Assembly: GCF_003945595.2 (NCBI RefSeq)
Contig: NW_024104451.1
Location: 380,941 to 444,940, forward strand
DNA: 64,000 bases
Source of the DNA: Pipra filicauda
Taxonomy: Eukaryota > Chordata > Aves > Passeriformes > Pipridae
Reading direction: 5' to 3'
A program made the position numbers and the translations under genes. Numbering within the stretch: the stretch's first letter is position 1; each line of letters starts with the position of its first letter. The notes beneath the pieces are model-generated. The model saw only the letters and a list, made by a program, of their open reading frames with translations. It did no database searches and was not told the origin of the DNA. Shown here one piece after another: positions 51,977-64,000 of this stretch.

Positions 51977-52248
51977 GTAGTGACAGGCCAAGGGGGGGAC
52001 GGCCTTAAGCTGACAGAGGACAGGATTAGATGGGATATTAGGAAGAAATTCTTCCCTGTGAGGGTGGTGAGGCCCTGGCACAGGTTGCCCAGAGCAACTG
52101 TGGCTGCCCCATCCCTGGAAGTGTCCAAGGCCAGGTTGGACGGGGCTTGGAGAAACCTGGGATAGTGGAAGGTGTCCCTGCCCATGGCAGGGGGTGGAAT
52201 GAGATAATGTTTAAGATCCCTTCCAACTCAAGCCATTCTGGGATTCTA
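51977..52248 (+). mobile_element. CR1 3'-end fragment (sense)
   Basis: TTAGATGGGATATTAGGAAG, GGTGGTGAGGCCCTGGCACA, GTGTCCCTGCCCATGGCAGG, ending CAAGCCATTCTGGGATTCTA. Preceded by T-rich low complexity (51,901-51,945). Confidence 0.9.
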
Positions 52249-55200
52249 AACAGTGGGGGTTCCCGTTAATTGTGTTTCAGGCATCACTGTGAAGTGCCCC
52301 AAGCTAATTCTGCAAGTGGAAGGTCAGCAGAGACACAAATTATCTGTGGGACTCTGCCTTTACTGTGAAAGTTGTTCATCACTTCACTGGCCTGGTAAGA
52401 AACTCGTGAGTTAATGTTCCAGGAGCAGTCTTGTTAACAGTGGGAGTTTTTACTGCTTCCTCCAAAAAGACCTTTACCTGTGTTCTGGGAGGGGGGGCTG
52501 CTTGCTTGGCCCTCCTGGTGGGGTTCCCATGAGGAGCATTGATGGCAGCAGCACAGCCTTCAAAACAAACTTTACAGAGCAGGGGTTTCAGAGCAGGAGA
52601 GGGACCTCTGGGTGGCTCCATCCTCACAGGTTTGGTGTCAGATGTTGGAGTTTCTGCGTCTGTGCTACATGAACAACTTTGTGTTCCTGATCCATCCATA
52701 TGTTTTAAGTACTCAGTGACAGTGAATACTCATGCCTGGCTGGAGACAGTCCTGCTCCAGTCAGTCCAAGGAATCCTTTATAGCCCGTGGTTATTCCTGG
52801 GAGCATTGCCTCATCAGTGAACACTGTGACATCCCAAGTTGTACTGGACATCCCAGCTTGAAGCTGATGCTTCACACATACTGAGGCCCTGATTCCTCAT
52901 GATCTGAAAGGGACTGGCTGCTCCAGCACCCAGTATTGCCCACTCCATGGAGCAACAGAGCAGGCTGTGCACCGTGTAGTTCTGCGACAACCTGCATTTC
53001 AGGGATGGTTGTTCCCTTCAAGCAGAGGTTGACTGTTTTTTACAGTAACAGGAAGTGAATTGTTCTTTAATACGGTTTGATGGAGGATTTTATGTGGCCA
53101 CATTAATGTGTATTCACTTAGCATTGCCTGATCCTTCTCTGCACAAGTTCTTGTGCCCTTCAGGCTGATGTGAGCTGCTTAAACACATACAATGACCCAT
53201 TCTTGTGCCGAGGGGACCCTGATGGGATCTCCTGCTCTGCCTGTGGGGGAATTGCCCTCTCCAGGGAAGAGCAGTGGCTCTAGAGCAGAGTAGTGACAGA
53301 GTGGGGTACAGTGACATGGGTTCTCGCCACAGGGCTGCCTGACCATCTCTGTGAGATCCACAAATCTCGCTGAAGTGAATTCCTGGCATCTGGGCAGGAG
53401 GAGATGGAGTGAGGATGAGCTGGCAAACCTTGCAGCAGCTGGGGAGAGGAGTCAGGCAGAAGTGCTGGGTGGCCTCTTGGGCTCACTTCTTCCATTTGTT
53501 TAAAACACAGCCCCTTGTCTGGGGGTAATTTTGTTTTGTTTTTCTAACAGCCCCTTCAGGATTTAAAAAGCATCACTTGAGAATCTGCTGAGATTCACAG
53601 ACTTCTGAGAGACCTTCCACATGCAGTCAGTGCAGCAGGGACTGGTTAAACACGTCACCCAGCTGTGCTGGGTGGTCACTGGGGGCCTCTACTGGCCTTA
53701 TTTCATTAGCATGAGCTCACTGGAAAGCGCTATGCATGTTCATCGCTGCTGAAACTTCACAGTGCCCAAGTGTGTTCATTTAATGGACTTATTTTCTTAA
53801 CAAGACCAATAACCAGTGTGAACTAATGTTCCTTCTGGGGCTCTCACTCATTTCATTCCTCAGCAGAATTGGGTAAGTCAAGAGCTCTCCTGCATTAGCA
53901 AGAAAATGTTCCACCTTCCTTATTATCCACCGTTCACTGCAAAGATTCTTTTAAACTCCCAAAGAAAACCTTTGATTTACATTTTTCCTCCCTCTTCCTT
54001 TGCTTCTTCAGTGACAAAACTTTTATTGCTACTTCAAAAGACCAGACAACTCCTCTGATTGTGTCAGGGGTCCTAATCCAACTTTAATGGGACTTAACTC
54101 CATCAGTATTCCCATGCTTCAGGACTGAGAGCAGACAGCAGGTTTTGTCTCATGTCAGCAGTAAACCACAGTTTTTTCCATGTTCCTCTGAGGTAAAAAG
54201 CATCTTTTGGTGGCTTTACCAGTGTCCCCAAGGAGGGTCCCTCAGAGTTGATTGGCATGTGTGTGCAGCCTTAGGTGTGTGGATGCTCGCAGAGGTGAGC
54301 TGCCAGTGTGCGCATCACGCAGCTGAAGGTGCTCAGCAACTGGGTGGGTTTGAGCTCTGCTTCTTCCCCTGGTTCCTCCTAGTGCTCCTCAGAACCTTTT
54401 CTCTCTCTCTTGTCACATGGTTGGTGATGGGGGGACTCAAGGCTTGTGGTTTCTGTTCTTGCAGGGCAGGAGGGGAGGTTTTGGAGAGAGGCACCCCTAG
54501 GGAGGGGCTCTGGGGCTGCAGCCAGCCCGGGTCCTTCCCCAATGTGCTGAGTGGGCACATTGTTGTAAAGCAGATGTAAAGTGCTCCATGGAGGAAGGAG
54601 TGAGCGTGGCTGAAGCTGGATGTTCTAAGGATGTCTCGGAAATCAGAGCACTGTTGCAAGGCAGTGAAGTGGGTTTGTTTGGTGTGTGAGCAGGGGTTGC
54701 TGCATCCAGCCTGGCTGCTGGGACAGAACCCGCACAGCCCTGACTGCGGTGCTCATGGCAAAGGCTTGTGGCCATAAAGTGAAGCCGGCAGGAGCTATGC
54801 TTGTCCTGCAGGTAGTAGAGGTGAGGCAAGCACCAAGGAACAGGATCTCCTGCTCAGCTGCTGCATGACAACTGCTGTTAACCCATACCCTGTGTCTGTG
54901 CCTGACTTTCAAAGCTGTTTCTCTTCCTTCCCACCTGACCAGTTTTGCCCAATGCTGCTTATCCTGACCTTCCCTGCTTCTACTGTGAATTGATGGGGAA
55001 ATGCAGTAGATGAAAGCTTTTCATGACTTTCCTGTCTCCCTGACCTGATTGCTTCCCAAAGGGAATGGGAATGAGTGGATAGATGAGTGCCCAAGGTACC
55101 TGCCCTCAACCACTGGCTCCTGCTGGTATGGTGGCTGCACAGACCTGGACCACAAGATGTGACAGGAACCTGTTCTGTGTGATGGGGTATAGATGTATAA

Positions 55201-56624
55201 GCAAAGTGCCCAGAGTGGTGTGGCTGGTCCTTCACTGACACGACATCAGCAGAAGAGCTCTTTGCCCTGGAGAACCAGCAGAGTCAAAGCCAGGGATGGA
55301 GACTGTGCCTGGGCTGAGGGATGAGGGCACTGATTAGATCTAGCTCGTCAGAGGTGTGAAGAAGGTGTAGAGATGCTGAGGTGTGTGGGGCTGAAGGACT
55401 GGAGGGGCCATGGACTGGGCTGAGAAGGTGTTGGAAGTATTCCACTCCCTCCCAGCTTTGGAGCCCAGCACCCAAGAAAATACACAGTGGGATCTCCAGG
55501 AGAGAGAGCACTGTGCTGGTTGAACCTGCACAGATCTTGGGAGGAGAGCAGTGGTTTGCTCTGAAGGCTTTCCCCTTTGTAGACAGTGGCCTCTGTGTTT
55601 GGGAGATGGATCAGTAGCAGGTTTTAGGAGATGGAATGTGAATGCTTGCTTGGATTTAACAGGAAGACACAAGGAACACAGTTTTTTGAGATGTTTCAAG
55701 AAGGTGAGGGGTGCTGCAGGTAGGATGGATAGCTGACTGTGTGATTTGGAGGAAGCAAGGTTGTGTCTGGTATGAGGAAGGACAGCAAAATCTGACTGAG
55801 TTGATGGCTGGAGAGATGGGATGGAGGAAGACAATCTCTGCCTCCACCTCCACAGCTCTTCTTCCCTGTGATGTGCTGGGAACAGAGCTCCAGGCAGCGA
55901 AGAGCTCGATCCTGGGTCTGTGAGTAGCCAGAGCCAGGGAAGGGTCTCTGCAGCTCACAGCAGGGAACAGAGCCAAGTGGGTGCCCATGGGAGGTCCCAG
56001 TGAGGGAACTGTGCTGGTGGGAAGATGACTTGGAGTGGCAGGATTTCCCCCAAAGCACAGCAGGATAGGGGTGGGGGGGAGGGTGCTGCAGTGGGGCAGA
56101 GCTGGAAGGACATCCTTCTTCCAGCCCTTTCAGCTGGATGTGCTCCTGAGCTGGAGGGTAACGTGTGTGAGGAGCAACCTGCCCAAGGGGTACCTCGATA
56201 TTGCCCTGAACTCCACCGTATGCTGTGGGGGAGATGGATGGAAAGCAGGAACAGCCCATTTGTCCTACAGGCTGCTGGCTGTGCTGGGGCTGAGGGATGC
56301 AGGCTGCCCGGGGGGGCACCTCCTGACAGCATACGGGGCATTGGTCCTTCCCTGGGCCCTGCTGAGGCTGTGTCACCCTTTTGGTGGCACTGCTCTGCTT
56401 GTCAGTCCCTGTGCAGCTGCCATGTGCTATGAAGACTTCAGGAAATAATCCTTCTCCCCGTGTCTTTCCAAGCAAGGAGGGCTCGTGTAGAGAACAACAG
56501 GAGGAGTTTTTCCTTGAGGTCACCTTTCCTGGTATGGTTCTGCTTTCCTTCTGATCCTGTCTGGACAATATCTGTTCAATTATCTGTTCTCTTGCAGCAG
56601 TGCCTGAAGCTGCTCATGGAGGAG

Positions 56625-57004
56625 TGTCGCGACGAGGGAAGAGAGAGACGCTCAATATGAGAATCAGCAAGCTTAGTTTATTGATCACTGCTAACAGCTT
56701 AATATATGCTTTATAATTAGCTCATACATATTGCAAAAGCTAAGCTCATTATTGGTTCTTGCTTAAATGTTGATTCAGCCTTTACTCCCTTCTTTTGTTG
56801 ACACAGGTGGCTCTTAGTTGCTTTTGTTTTGCTAATCACAACGTCCTGTTTACCAGCCAACTAGCACGTACGAGGACACTGTAGCTTTGCTATCTCAGAT
56901 TTTCTCACCGGCTGGCCTAGACAAGCCGTGTTCTATATTCTAACAGCTCGTCCATAGCTTTAGCTATATCCATATGCCCTTGTCCTGCTAGCCAATTCTC
57001 CATA
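56625..57004 (-). mobile_element. Probable solo LTR of an endogenous retrovirus, 380 bp
   Basis: Flanked on both sides by GAGGAG (56,619-56,624 and 57,005-57,010), a 6-bp target-site duplication. On the minus strand it holds CCAATAAT, a TATAAAG box, an AATAAA signal in GATCAATAAACTAAGC and a CT-rich end finishing GTCGCGACA. The far end begins TATGGAGA rather than the usual TG. No internal retroviral genes lie next to it, so it looks like a solo LTR left by recombination. Confidence 0.6.
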
Positions 57005-59260
57005 GAGGAGCCCTGCACTCTCTTGTGATGCTGCTGGAAGCCTAATATTTGAGTGTGGTGTGAGCTGGGTGCTGTCGTCAGCCCTGTCCCCTTCCCAAGG
57101 GACAGCATGGCTTGTGACCAGCACTGCTTCTGACAGCCCTGCAGCAAGTGCCTTCACAGCAAGTTCATTTTTTTATCTGTCCCTGAGCCCTGGTCCCAGG
57201 CAGGGCAGGATCCAGCACGGGCAGAGCAGGAGGAGGTCGTGGCCACCCCTTCAGGAGCAGGACCAGGGTCCTGCAGGCGCGGGTGAGGACTGCTCCCCTT
57301 CACAGGCTATGAGCTGGCCCTGACTGTGTGAGAGGCCCTGTTCTGAGGGTGGAGTTCACAGTTGTCCCTGGGAAGTGTTGTGGAGTGTCCCAAGTACTAA
57401 GAGCTCTGTTTGTCAGGAGGTAGCAGTGAGTTATGCTTGCATTTCACTGAGGAAACTGGGTGACATGATCTCAGCTGGTGCAGTGGGAGTGTGACAGAGC
57501 CAGAAGGAGCCCAAAGGCTTCTTCAAACATCCTCCTGGCTTCTCCTGCTTCTCCCCTGCCAATGCCCCAGCCAAGCTGCATCTGACTGTTGGACAACACT
57601 GGTACCTGCTGTCTGCCCACTGCTGCGTGTCCTGCTCAGGACTTGCGGTGGCATTGGGAGTGCAGGTGGCTTGTGGCCCAGGGGTGAGCCTGGTGGTGGA
57701 GCCCCGACTCCTTGGTGTCACATCGGTCCTGGAAGAAGTTCCTAGCGCTGGCTGAGTGCTGTGCTGCCTGCCTGGCACAGTGGGAGGAGCAGTGAGTGTC
57801 CTCTACCCACGTGTAGGAGCCCCAGGTGCGGAGGAGTTGAGGAGCAAGTAATTGCTGTGCTTCATAAGAAGAAATAAATAAAAAGGACTTTGCAATGGAG
57901 TGTAATCTCCTGGGGAAGAAATTGTAGCTCTGCTCCACCCACACCATGCATGAGCGGCCTTTGTGCACTGACTCATTCCTCTTTCCCGGAGATCGTGGGC
58001 AGGGCTGTCACCTGCTGCTGGGGGGCCTCTGCTGTCCACCACGGGCAGGACCAGGGCTGTCTGCCCCCTTGTCCTTGTACTGGGCTGCTGGGACAGCTGA
58101 GGGGGCCTGCAAGGGACCTCAGAATTTCAGCTCTGGGTGACTGTGGTCCTCCAGGAGCTCTCGTGACTTCGCCTGGTCAGGTAACTCACCTGGCCCTGCC
58201 AAGGCTTCCCCCTTCGTCAGTGCTGTCAGTCTGTCTGCCTCCTCCTTAGCCCACATGTCCTGCGATCCCAGGGTACCCAGTGTGTGTGTCAGTGTCCCTG
58301 CACGTGCTCTTCAGTGACAGGTGGGACTGTGGTGGGTGATGGGATGATATCTGGGAATGGTGGGGGTGTGCCTGTATCTCAGGTAAACAGGAACTGCTGA
58401 ATAGTCTCTCTGAAAAACCAGAGAGATGTGAAGGAGAGGTGGGACCTGGGAGAGCTTCCATCGAGCTTCTGGGAAGTGCCTGATGACCTTGAAACATCCT
58501 TCCACCAGCACCCAGTTTGCTTGTGAAGCGGCTTCTCGAGAGGTGTTTTAAAGACCAGAACTATGAAAGAGAAATGCACAAATATCTGCAACCTCTGGCA
58601 GAGGAAACTCTCAGCATGTGGCTGGCCAGGGGAGTGCAACATCTGCCTTGTTCTCATGCTGTGAGCCCTGATGGGGAGGGATCTGTGGGTTGGAGGTGGC
58701 AGCGTCCTTGTTCCTCCCTCCTTGGTGTGCTCAGGGTAGCTGGAGGAACAGGAGGGCTGTTCTGAAAGGTGGCTTGCCCACTGGGGACTGAGCAGTTCTT
58801 CTGGAAGCCTGTGTCCCACGTGAGGGTCTTGTCTCTGCTTCTTGCAACTTCTGTGTCTTATCCATGTCAATCTCCTTCACTACAGACACCTGTGGGGAGC
58901 ATCCGCACCCACAGTGCTGAGGCTGGAGACTATCTCTTGGCTAAAGGTCTTGTGCTCCAAGTGTGGCACTTGACACCACTCCAGGGATTTGGGGTGAGTG
59001 GTAGACAGGCTGTGGCTCCCGCCATGATCTCTCCCCACTGAGCACTGACACTGTGAAGTTTCTCAGCCATGAACTCCTTTCTGTCTGTGCCTCCATCCTT
59101 GTCACAGGTCAGGCAAGAAGGGAGCTCCAGGGCCCCGCTATGGCACCCTGACCACCTGGCTGCGTGGGCAGCATGGCCACATGTGGTCAAGGGGGCAGTG
59201 GGGTGCTCCAGTGGTGCTTTGCTCTCTGTATAGAGTGTCTTGGTTCTGGTAGCCTCAAGT

Positions 59261-59483
59261 TGTGCCAGGGGATATTTAGATTGCGTATTAGGGAAAATTT
59301 CCTCACAGAAAGGGTGGTCAGGCATTGAACAGGCTGCCCAGGGCAGTGGTGGAGGCCCCATCCCCGACAGTGTTCAAAAAAGTTGTGGATGTGGCACTTG
59401 TGGACATGGCTTAGTGGAGGCATTGGCAGTGCTGAGTTGGACTTGATCGTAGAGGCCTTTTCCAATCTAAACAATTCTGTGGT
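59261..59483 (+). mobile_element. CR1 3'-end fragment (sense)
   Basis: GGTGGTCAGGCATTGAACAG, GGCTGCCCAGGGCAGTGGTG, GTTGGACTTGATCGTAGAGG, ending CAATCTAAACAATTCTGTGG. Confidence 0.9.
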
Positions 59484-60164
59484 CCCTCGCACATGCCCCA
59501 GAGGGACATGATCACAGCAGTGATGCGAAGGAGAAGGAGCAGAGCTCCCTTTGCAGCTCCTGCTGCTCGGCAGCACAGCCCTGGTATCTCAGGATGAGGC
59601 TGTACCATGGGGTGTGGGACATGGAGCAGAGGAGCAGTGTGCAGAGCTCTGCCCACAGGAAATCTCTGTGTGTGACTTGAGAGTAGGGGCTCAAAGTGGC
59701 CATCCAGGTCCTGTCCATGGTGCTGTGCAGGGTGTTGGGAGCATGTAGAAAATGAGAGAGAGGAATGTTACTTTGCTCATGGCAACACAATTTCCCTGGC
59801 TCCTACTGAATGGAGCACTGGGCTGCACGGAGCCGCCTCCCAACGAGGACACAGTGTACCAGAAAATCAGGCGCATAGCTTGGTGATGATATGATGATGT
59901 GATTTAGGCTCATATGAGCAGTAACAGGAGATGAGCAGAATTCAAGGAGCCAAGCATCTTGTGAGAAAAAAATAGAGACAGATGTGGGAAGGAGATAGGG
60001 AAGACTAGATCTAGGCTGCGATAGGACTGTGGCCTCTAGACCAGGCTAAGGATCAGTTCGTCCTGGGCAGAGGATGGGTGATCTGAAGGTGGCCTTTTCC
60101 TTACCCTCGGCCTGATCTACCCTGCTCTTTTCAAAGTTCACCTGGAGTACTGTGGCCGTCTCTG

Positions 60165-60352
60165 GGGTTCCCAGCACAGGCTGCCCAGAGAAACTGTGGC
60201 TGCCCCTTCCTTGGAAGTTCAAGGCCAGGTTGGACAGAGATTGGAGCAACCTGGTCTCATGGAAGGTGTCCCTGCCCATGGCAGGGGGGTGGAGCAAGAT
60301 AGGCTTTAAGGTCTCTTCCCACACAAACCATTCCATGATTCTATGGTTCTGT
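60165..60352 (+). mobile_element. CR1 3'-end fragment (sense)
   Basis: CAGGCTGCCCAGAGAAACTG, AGGCCAGGTTGGACAGAGAT, GTGTCCCTGCCCATGGCAGG, ending AACCATTCCATGATTCTATG. Confidence 0.9.
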
Positions 60353-61294
60353 TGGTGGAGGGACCCTCCTTTTGTCTTCTCTGTCACACATATGATGTGT
60401 GGTGATGGGAGGTGATGGTGCTGTTTGTCCTCCTGTCATCAGACTCTACTTTCCATTGGCAGGAGGGATCGACTCCCCAGGCCAGGCTGTTTTCATATTT
60501 GCTTTGAGTTTTGTTTTTTTAGTACAATAAAAAGTTTGAACAAACAGCCCCAGCTCTTTGAGCAGGCTGCTGGTGCCACTGGTCCTGCTGGTGCTTGGTG
60601 GGGGCTGGCTGACAGTGCAAAGAGCATCGCTGGGGGATGCTTCATGCAAATGCACAGCGTGCGTAATTTACCCAGACATTAATATTAATGACTGACCTAG
60701 CCTAATCCCTTGTAAAACCAATCAGTAACACAACTGCTCCTGTGGCTGCCTGGAGGGCTCATTTCCTCACCGGTTTTGCTGGGATCCTCAGCTCCTGTCT
60801 TGGCACCAGGTGAGGGGATGGAAGGCAACTCTCAACAGCCCATTGCTGCTCCCCAGGGCCTTGCAGGAGCTTGGCCTACACCTCTGCAGCACAGCACAGC
60901 CTCAGGACTCACCTTTCCTTCCAGACACGTGGTAGATTTTCACAGAAGTAGCTTTGTGACTGAATTTCTTTTGTTTATTTTTTTCTCTATCTTGGGCCCA
61001 GCTTATCCAGATGTCTCTTTTCCACCCTAGTGCTGTAAGTTACTCTCCAGTCTCCATTCAGATTGGCCCAGCTGGCATAGCATGGTGTACATGTCAGTGT
61101 TCTGGCACTAAGGGTAGGTTGGTGTTTCCCGAAAGGAACCTCTATTCCCATGTTCGGCTCTATTCAGACCCTTATGGATTGCTGCCCTGAGTCTATCCCA
61201 AAGGAGCTGATCCCATGGAAATGGAGCCCAAGTCTGACCCCAAAGCCAGTGGCTGCGCCAGCAAGGATACAATACCCTTTTGGAAATTATCAGA

Positions 61295-61560
61295 CAATCT
61301 TGGAATCATTAAGGTTGGAAAAGACCTCTAAGATCATCAAACCCAACCATTTCCCCAGCTCTGCCATGTTCACCACTAAACCACGTCCCCAGTTGCCACA
61401 ACCACATGGTTTTGAACACCTCCAGGAATGATGACTCCACCACTGCCCTGGGTAGCCTGTTCCAATGCCTGACCACCCTTTCTTTGAAGAAATTTTCCCT
61501 AATATCCAATCTAAACCTCACCCCAACTTGAGACCATTTCCTCTTTTCCTGTTACTCCTC
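61295..61560 (-). mobile_element. CR1 3'-end fragment (reverse)
   Basis: TTGGAATCATTAAGGTTGGA, AAAGACCTCTAAGATCATCA, AGCCTGTTCCAATGCCTGAC, TTTTCCCTAATATCCAATCT: reverse CR1 tail. Confidence 0.9.
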
Positions 61561-63434
61561 ACCTGGGAGGAGAATGCAACCTCCTTTTTTGCTTCAAATT
61601 GTGGCCACTTCTGGAGGCAAAAACATCTGAGAACTTTGCTGAGGGCATCTGCAGGGAGCCTGATCCTTTGAACAGCCAGAGCCTCATGGGCTGACCACCC
61701 TGCCTGTGCCTGTTGAGCAGCACCTCAGTGTATTGGAAACATTCTCCTAGTTCTGGCTCCCTCATCCCCAGTGACACGGTCTCCCAGCAGCCTGGGAGAA
61801 AACGTCGCAAGTAGTGGCACTATCAAAGTTCAGGAGGGGTTGGCAGTGTGGAAGGAGTGGATGGAAAGAAGATATTAAGAGAAGTATAATGCACCAGCTA
61901 CTTTCCAGCCTGTCCTCACTCCAATGCCACTTCCAGCACATTTACATACATGCACATCATGCAGGAAGACACAGAGAGGGCCCTGCAATGCCTGAGGCTG
62001 GGCTTTAGCAGGGCCCTGTGTGCAGAGCAATGTTTTGCCTGTGAAGTAAAGGTGCAGTAGTCATGTCCCCTTGGCACTCCTGCTCTGACCTTCCGTCCTT
62101 TCCTCTGCAGTCAACTTGGCCTTTTTTTCTAGGAACTCTTGAACTGTTTAAACCTGAGTAAGCCTTCCAGTTTGGGGGCTGGAAGGCAGGACCTGCTTTC
62201 TTCTATAATGGCTGCACTTGAGCAATCTTTCCTCCCAGCAAATGGGAGACTGAATGGAAACCATCAACTCCTAATGCAGCTTCCCTTTGATCTCCTAATG
62301 CTCAGTTCCTAGTGAGGAGGGAAGCTCTGGCTCCTGCCAACCAAGTGGTGCACTGTCATTAAAGCTCTGAAGCAGCAAAATGCTTAAGAATATCTTTGAG
62401 GTGATTTCCAGAGCCTGGACTGAAAGTTCACAGATGCAATGCAAGGCTGAGACCTACCAAGTGCTTGGAGGAACTCTCCTTCCCCAGTTCTGTGCCAGCA
62501 GATGGGACAGCCAGGACACCTCTCCCAACCCTGGACAGCCAGGACCAAAGTCCAGCCCCTTCCCTGGGGATCGTGTTGCTCACTGGGGTAGAACACATCC
62601 CTGAAGAACCCTTGGGAAGTGAGTAGGAAGGTGTCTGTGTGTGGCAGACAGGTATTCTCTAGAAAAGCTGACCATGCACTAGGTTTTTCCATTTATGGCC
62701 TGAGACTTTGAACCATGGTGGGGAACACATTTGGAGTGGGCAATCTGGTTGTCTTGCAGAGCATTCTTACCTTTCATTGATAAATTAAGGACTATCATGT
62801 TCGGGATATGCGTGGGATGTGCTCGGGTCCTCATTCACATTTCTGGTGGGATTTGGAACTCCCTGGGTGTTTGAGACACAGTACAGGGCTGGCCCAGGAC
62901 TTGGGGGGGGGGGGTGCTGTGGCTGCTGTCAGGGAGTGCCAGAGGTGCTACTTCATTGCCTGGTGGAAGTGACTCAGGAACCCCGACTCAGAGCTGTGGG
63001 TCCACGCTCAAATCCTCCTGCACAGCCCTGATGCCCTCCCTGCACCCCACGGCTCCTGTTCCCCACACATCCCTTGCTTTCTCAGGGCAGAATGGGCAGT
63101 GGGGAAGGGCAGGAGGCAGCAGGGCACCCTCTTTCCAGCACCTGCTGTGCCAGGGAGGGAAGAGAGGCTGTGGAGTGCAGAGGCATCGGCTGTGCCTTGT
63201 GCTGCATTGCACTTCTCATCCCTTCTCCTCCCTGCTGCTGCCCTCATTTGGTTGCTTTTTGTAGATGAAAAGTGGCCTTTAAAATATAGGACAAGGTCAC
63301 CCTTCCCTCCCTGTGCACCCCCCTGCGTGGTGCCTGGTGTCAGCAGCTCTGCAGAGGCAGTGCCTGCAGATGCCCACCAGGACATGATGCCATGGGGGCC
63401 TCTGGGTGGGCCCTGCAGTGGCAAGGGGGCAAGG

Positions 63435-63770
63435 TCATGGAAACACAGAATCACAGAATGGTTTGAGTTGGAAGGGACCTTAAAGACCATCCACTTCCAC
63501 CTCCTGCCATGGGTAGGGACAGCTTCCTCTAGACCAGGTCACTCCAAGCCCTGTCCAACCTGGCCTTAGACACTTTCAGGCATGGGACAGCCACAGCTTC
63601 TCTGGGCAACCTGTGCCAGGGCCTCACCACCCTCACAAGGAGGAATTTCTTCCTAAGATCTAATCTAAATCTCTGCTCTTGTAGTTTAAATCCATTCCCC
63701 CTTGTCCTATCACTATCTGCCAATGTAAAAAGTTGCTTTTCTTCTTTTTCATAAGCACCCTTTAGGCATT
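63435..63770 (-). mobile_element. CR1 LINE fragment (reverse)
   Basis: ACAGAATCACAGAATGGTTT, GAGTTGGAAGGGACCTTAAA, CCTGTCCAACCTGGCCTTAG, TGTGCCAGGGCCTCACCACC: reverse CR1 3' portion near the window end. Confidence 0.9.
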
Positions 63771-64000
63771 GGAAGCCGGTCTAAGAGATGCCCACCCTTG
63801 CCAAGATGTTCTCCAGGGTCATGGGACTAAGGTAGGTGAGTTTGTAGTGACTCCTGACCCAGCATGGTCTGCTGTGGAGGAAAATTTGTTTCCCCATGAG
63901 AAGGAAATATTCCTCCTGGTTAGCACTGGGCTTGCCTGCTCCTTCTGACGCTGCCAGGCTGCTGCCAGCTTTATTCTCCATGGTGTGAGCTGGTGAGGGG

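Larger units (their letters stand above)
46446..64000. other. Repeat-bearing region without a recognised gene
   Basis: 17.5 kb after AAR2. It contains CR1 copies, two LTR-like elements and simple repeats, listed separately. Frames up to 290 codons on the minus strand are not protein-like. By mammalian gene order DLGAP4 would be next, but none of its coding sequence was seen; the stretch may be intergenic or an upstream non-coding part of that gene. Confidence 0.6.

Noticed and set aside
55696..56568. 290-codon minus-strand frame
   Set aside because: Longest frame after AAR2, but Ser/Pro/His-rich in a way typical of stop-poor DNA, with no domain or splice pattern.
46446..64000. DLGAP4 coding exons expected from mammalian gene order
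   Set aside because: Looked for the characteristic DLGAP N-terminal exon and found nothing similar in any frame; it probably lies beyond the window.

Overview
The window reads as a GC-rich, gene-dense stretch of a bird genome. The evidence is intron-split genes with vertebrate splice signals, many copies of the CR1 LINE that dominates avian genomes (3' ends close to the form ATTCTATGATTCT), retroviral LTR-like sequence and short introns. Two neighbouring genes, both on the + strand, are recognised from protein sequence: EPB41L1 (protein 4.1N) and AAR2 (U5 snRNP assembly factor). In mammals they also lie side by side, followed by DLGAP4; no DLGAP4 coding sequence was seen here.

Layout. 1-7.6 kb: non-coding 5' part of EPB41L1 or its upstream flank, with a possible TATA-driven first exon near 1.6 kb, a CR1 copy (5.8-6.6 kb) and a 37-bp minisatellite (7.3-7.5 kb). 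7.65-35.06 kb: twenty-one coding exons of EPB41L1. They join in frame into an 877-residue protein: variable N-terminus, FERM domain, FERM-adjacent region, spectrin-actin-binding region, variable linker, conserved C-terminal domain. The last coding exon adds only two residues and carries a 3' UTR of about 3 kb ending at tandem AATAAA signals (37,980 and 37,991). 38.0-39.5 kb: intergenic, with one CR1 copy and then the CpG-rich AAR2 promoter. 39.54-45.54 kb: AAR2 in three coding exons (382 residues). 45.5-64 kb: AAR2 3' UTR, then a repeat-bearing region with no recognisable gene, containing five CR1 copies and two LTR-like elements, one flanked by a 6-bp direct repeat.

The most interesting part is the 10.3-kb intron 17,425-27,717 of EPB41L1. 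It holds a 2,574-nt open exon (23,397-25,970; 858 codons, phase 0 at both ends) and several smaller phase-0 candidates (18,682-18,780; 19,190-19,243; 26,514-26,621). All would insert in frame between the spectrin-actin-binding region and the C-terminal half. If used together they would raise the protein from 877 to about 1,800 residues, with a long, acidic, probably disordered spacer containing degenerate 11-13-residue repeats. I could not search databases or transcripts, so exon usage is inferred from splice signals, phase and protein-like sequence.
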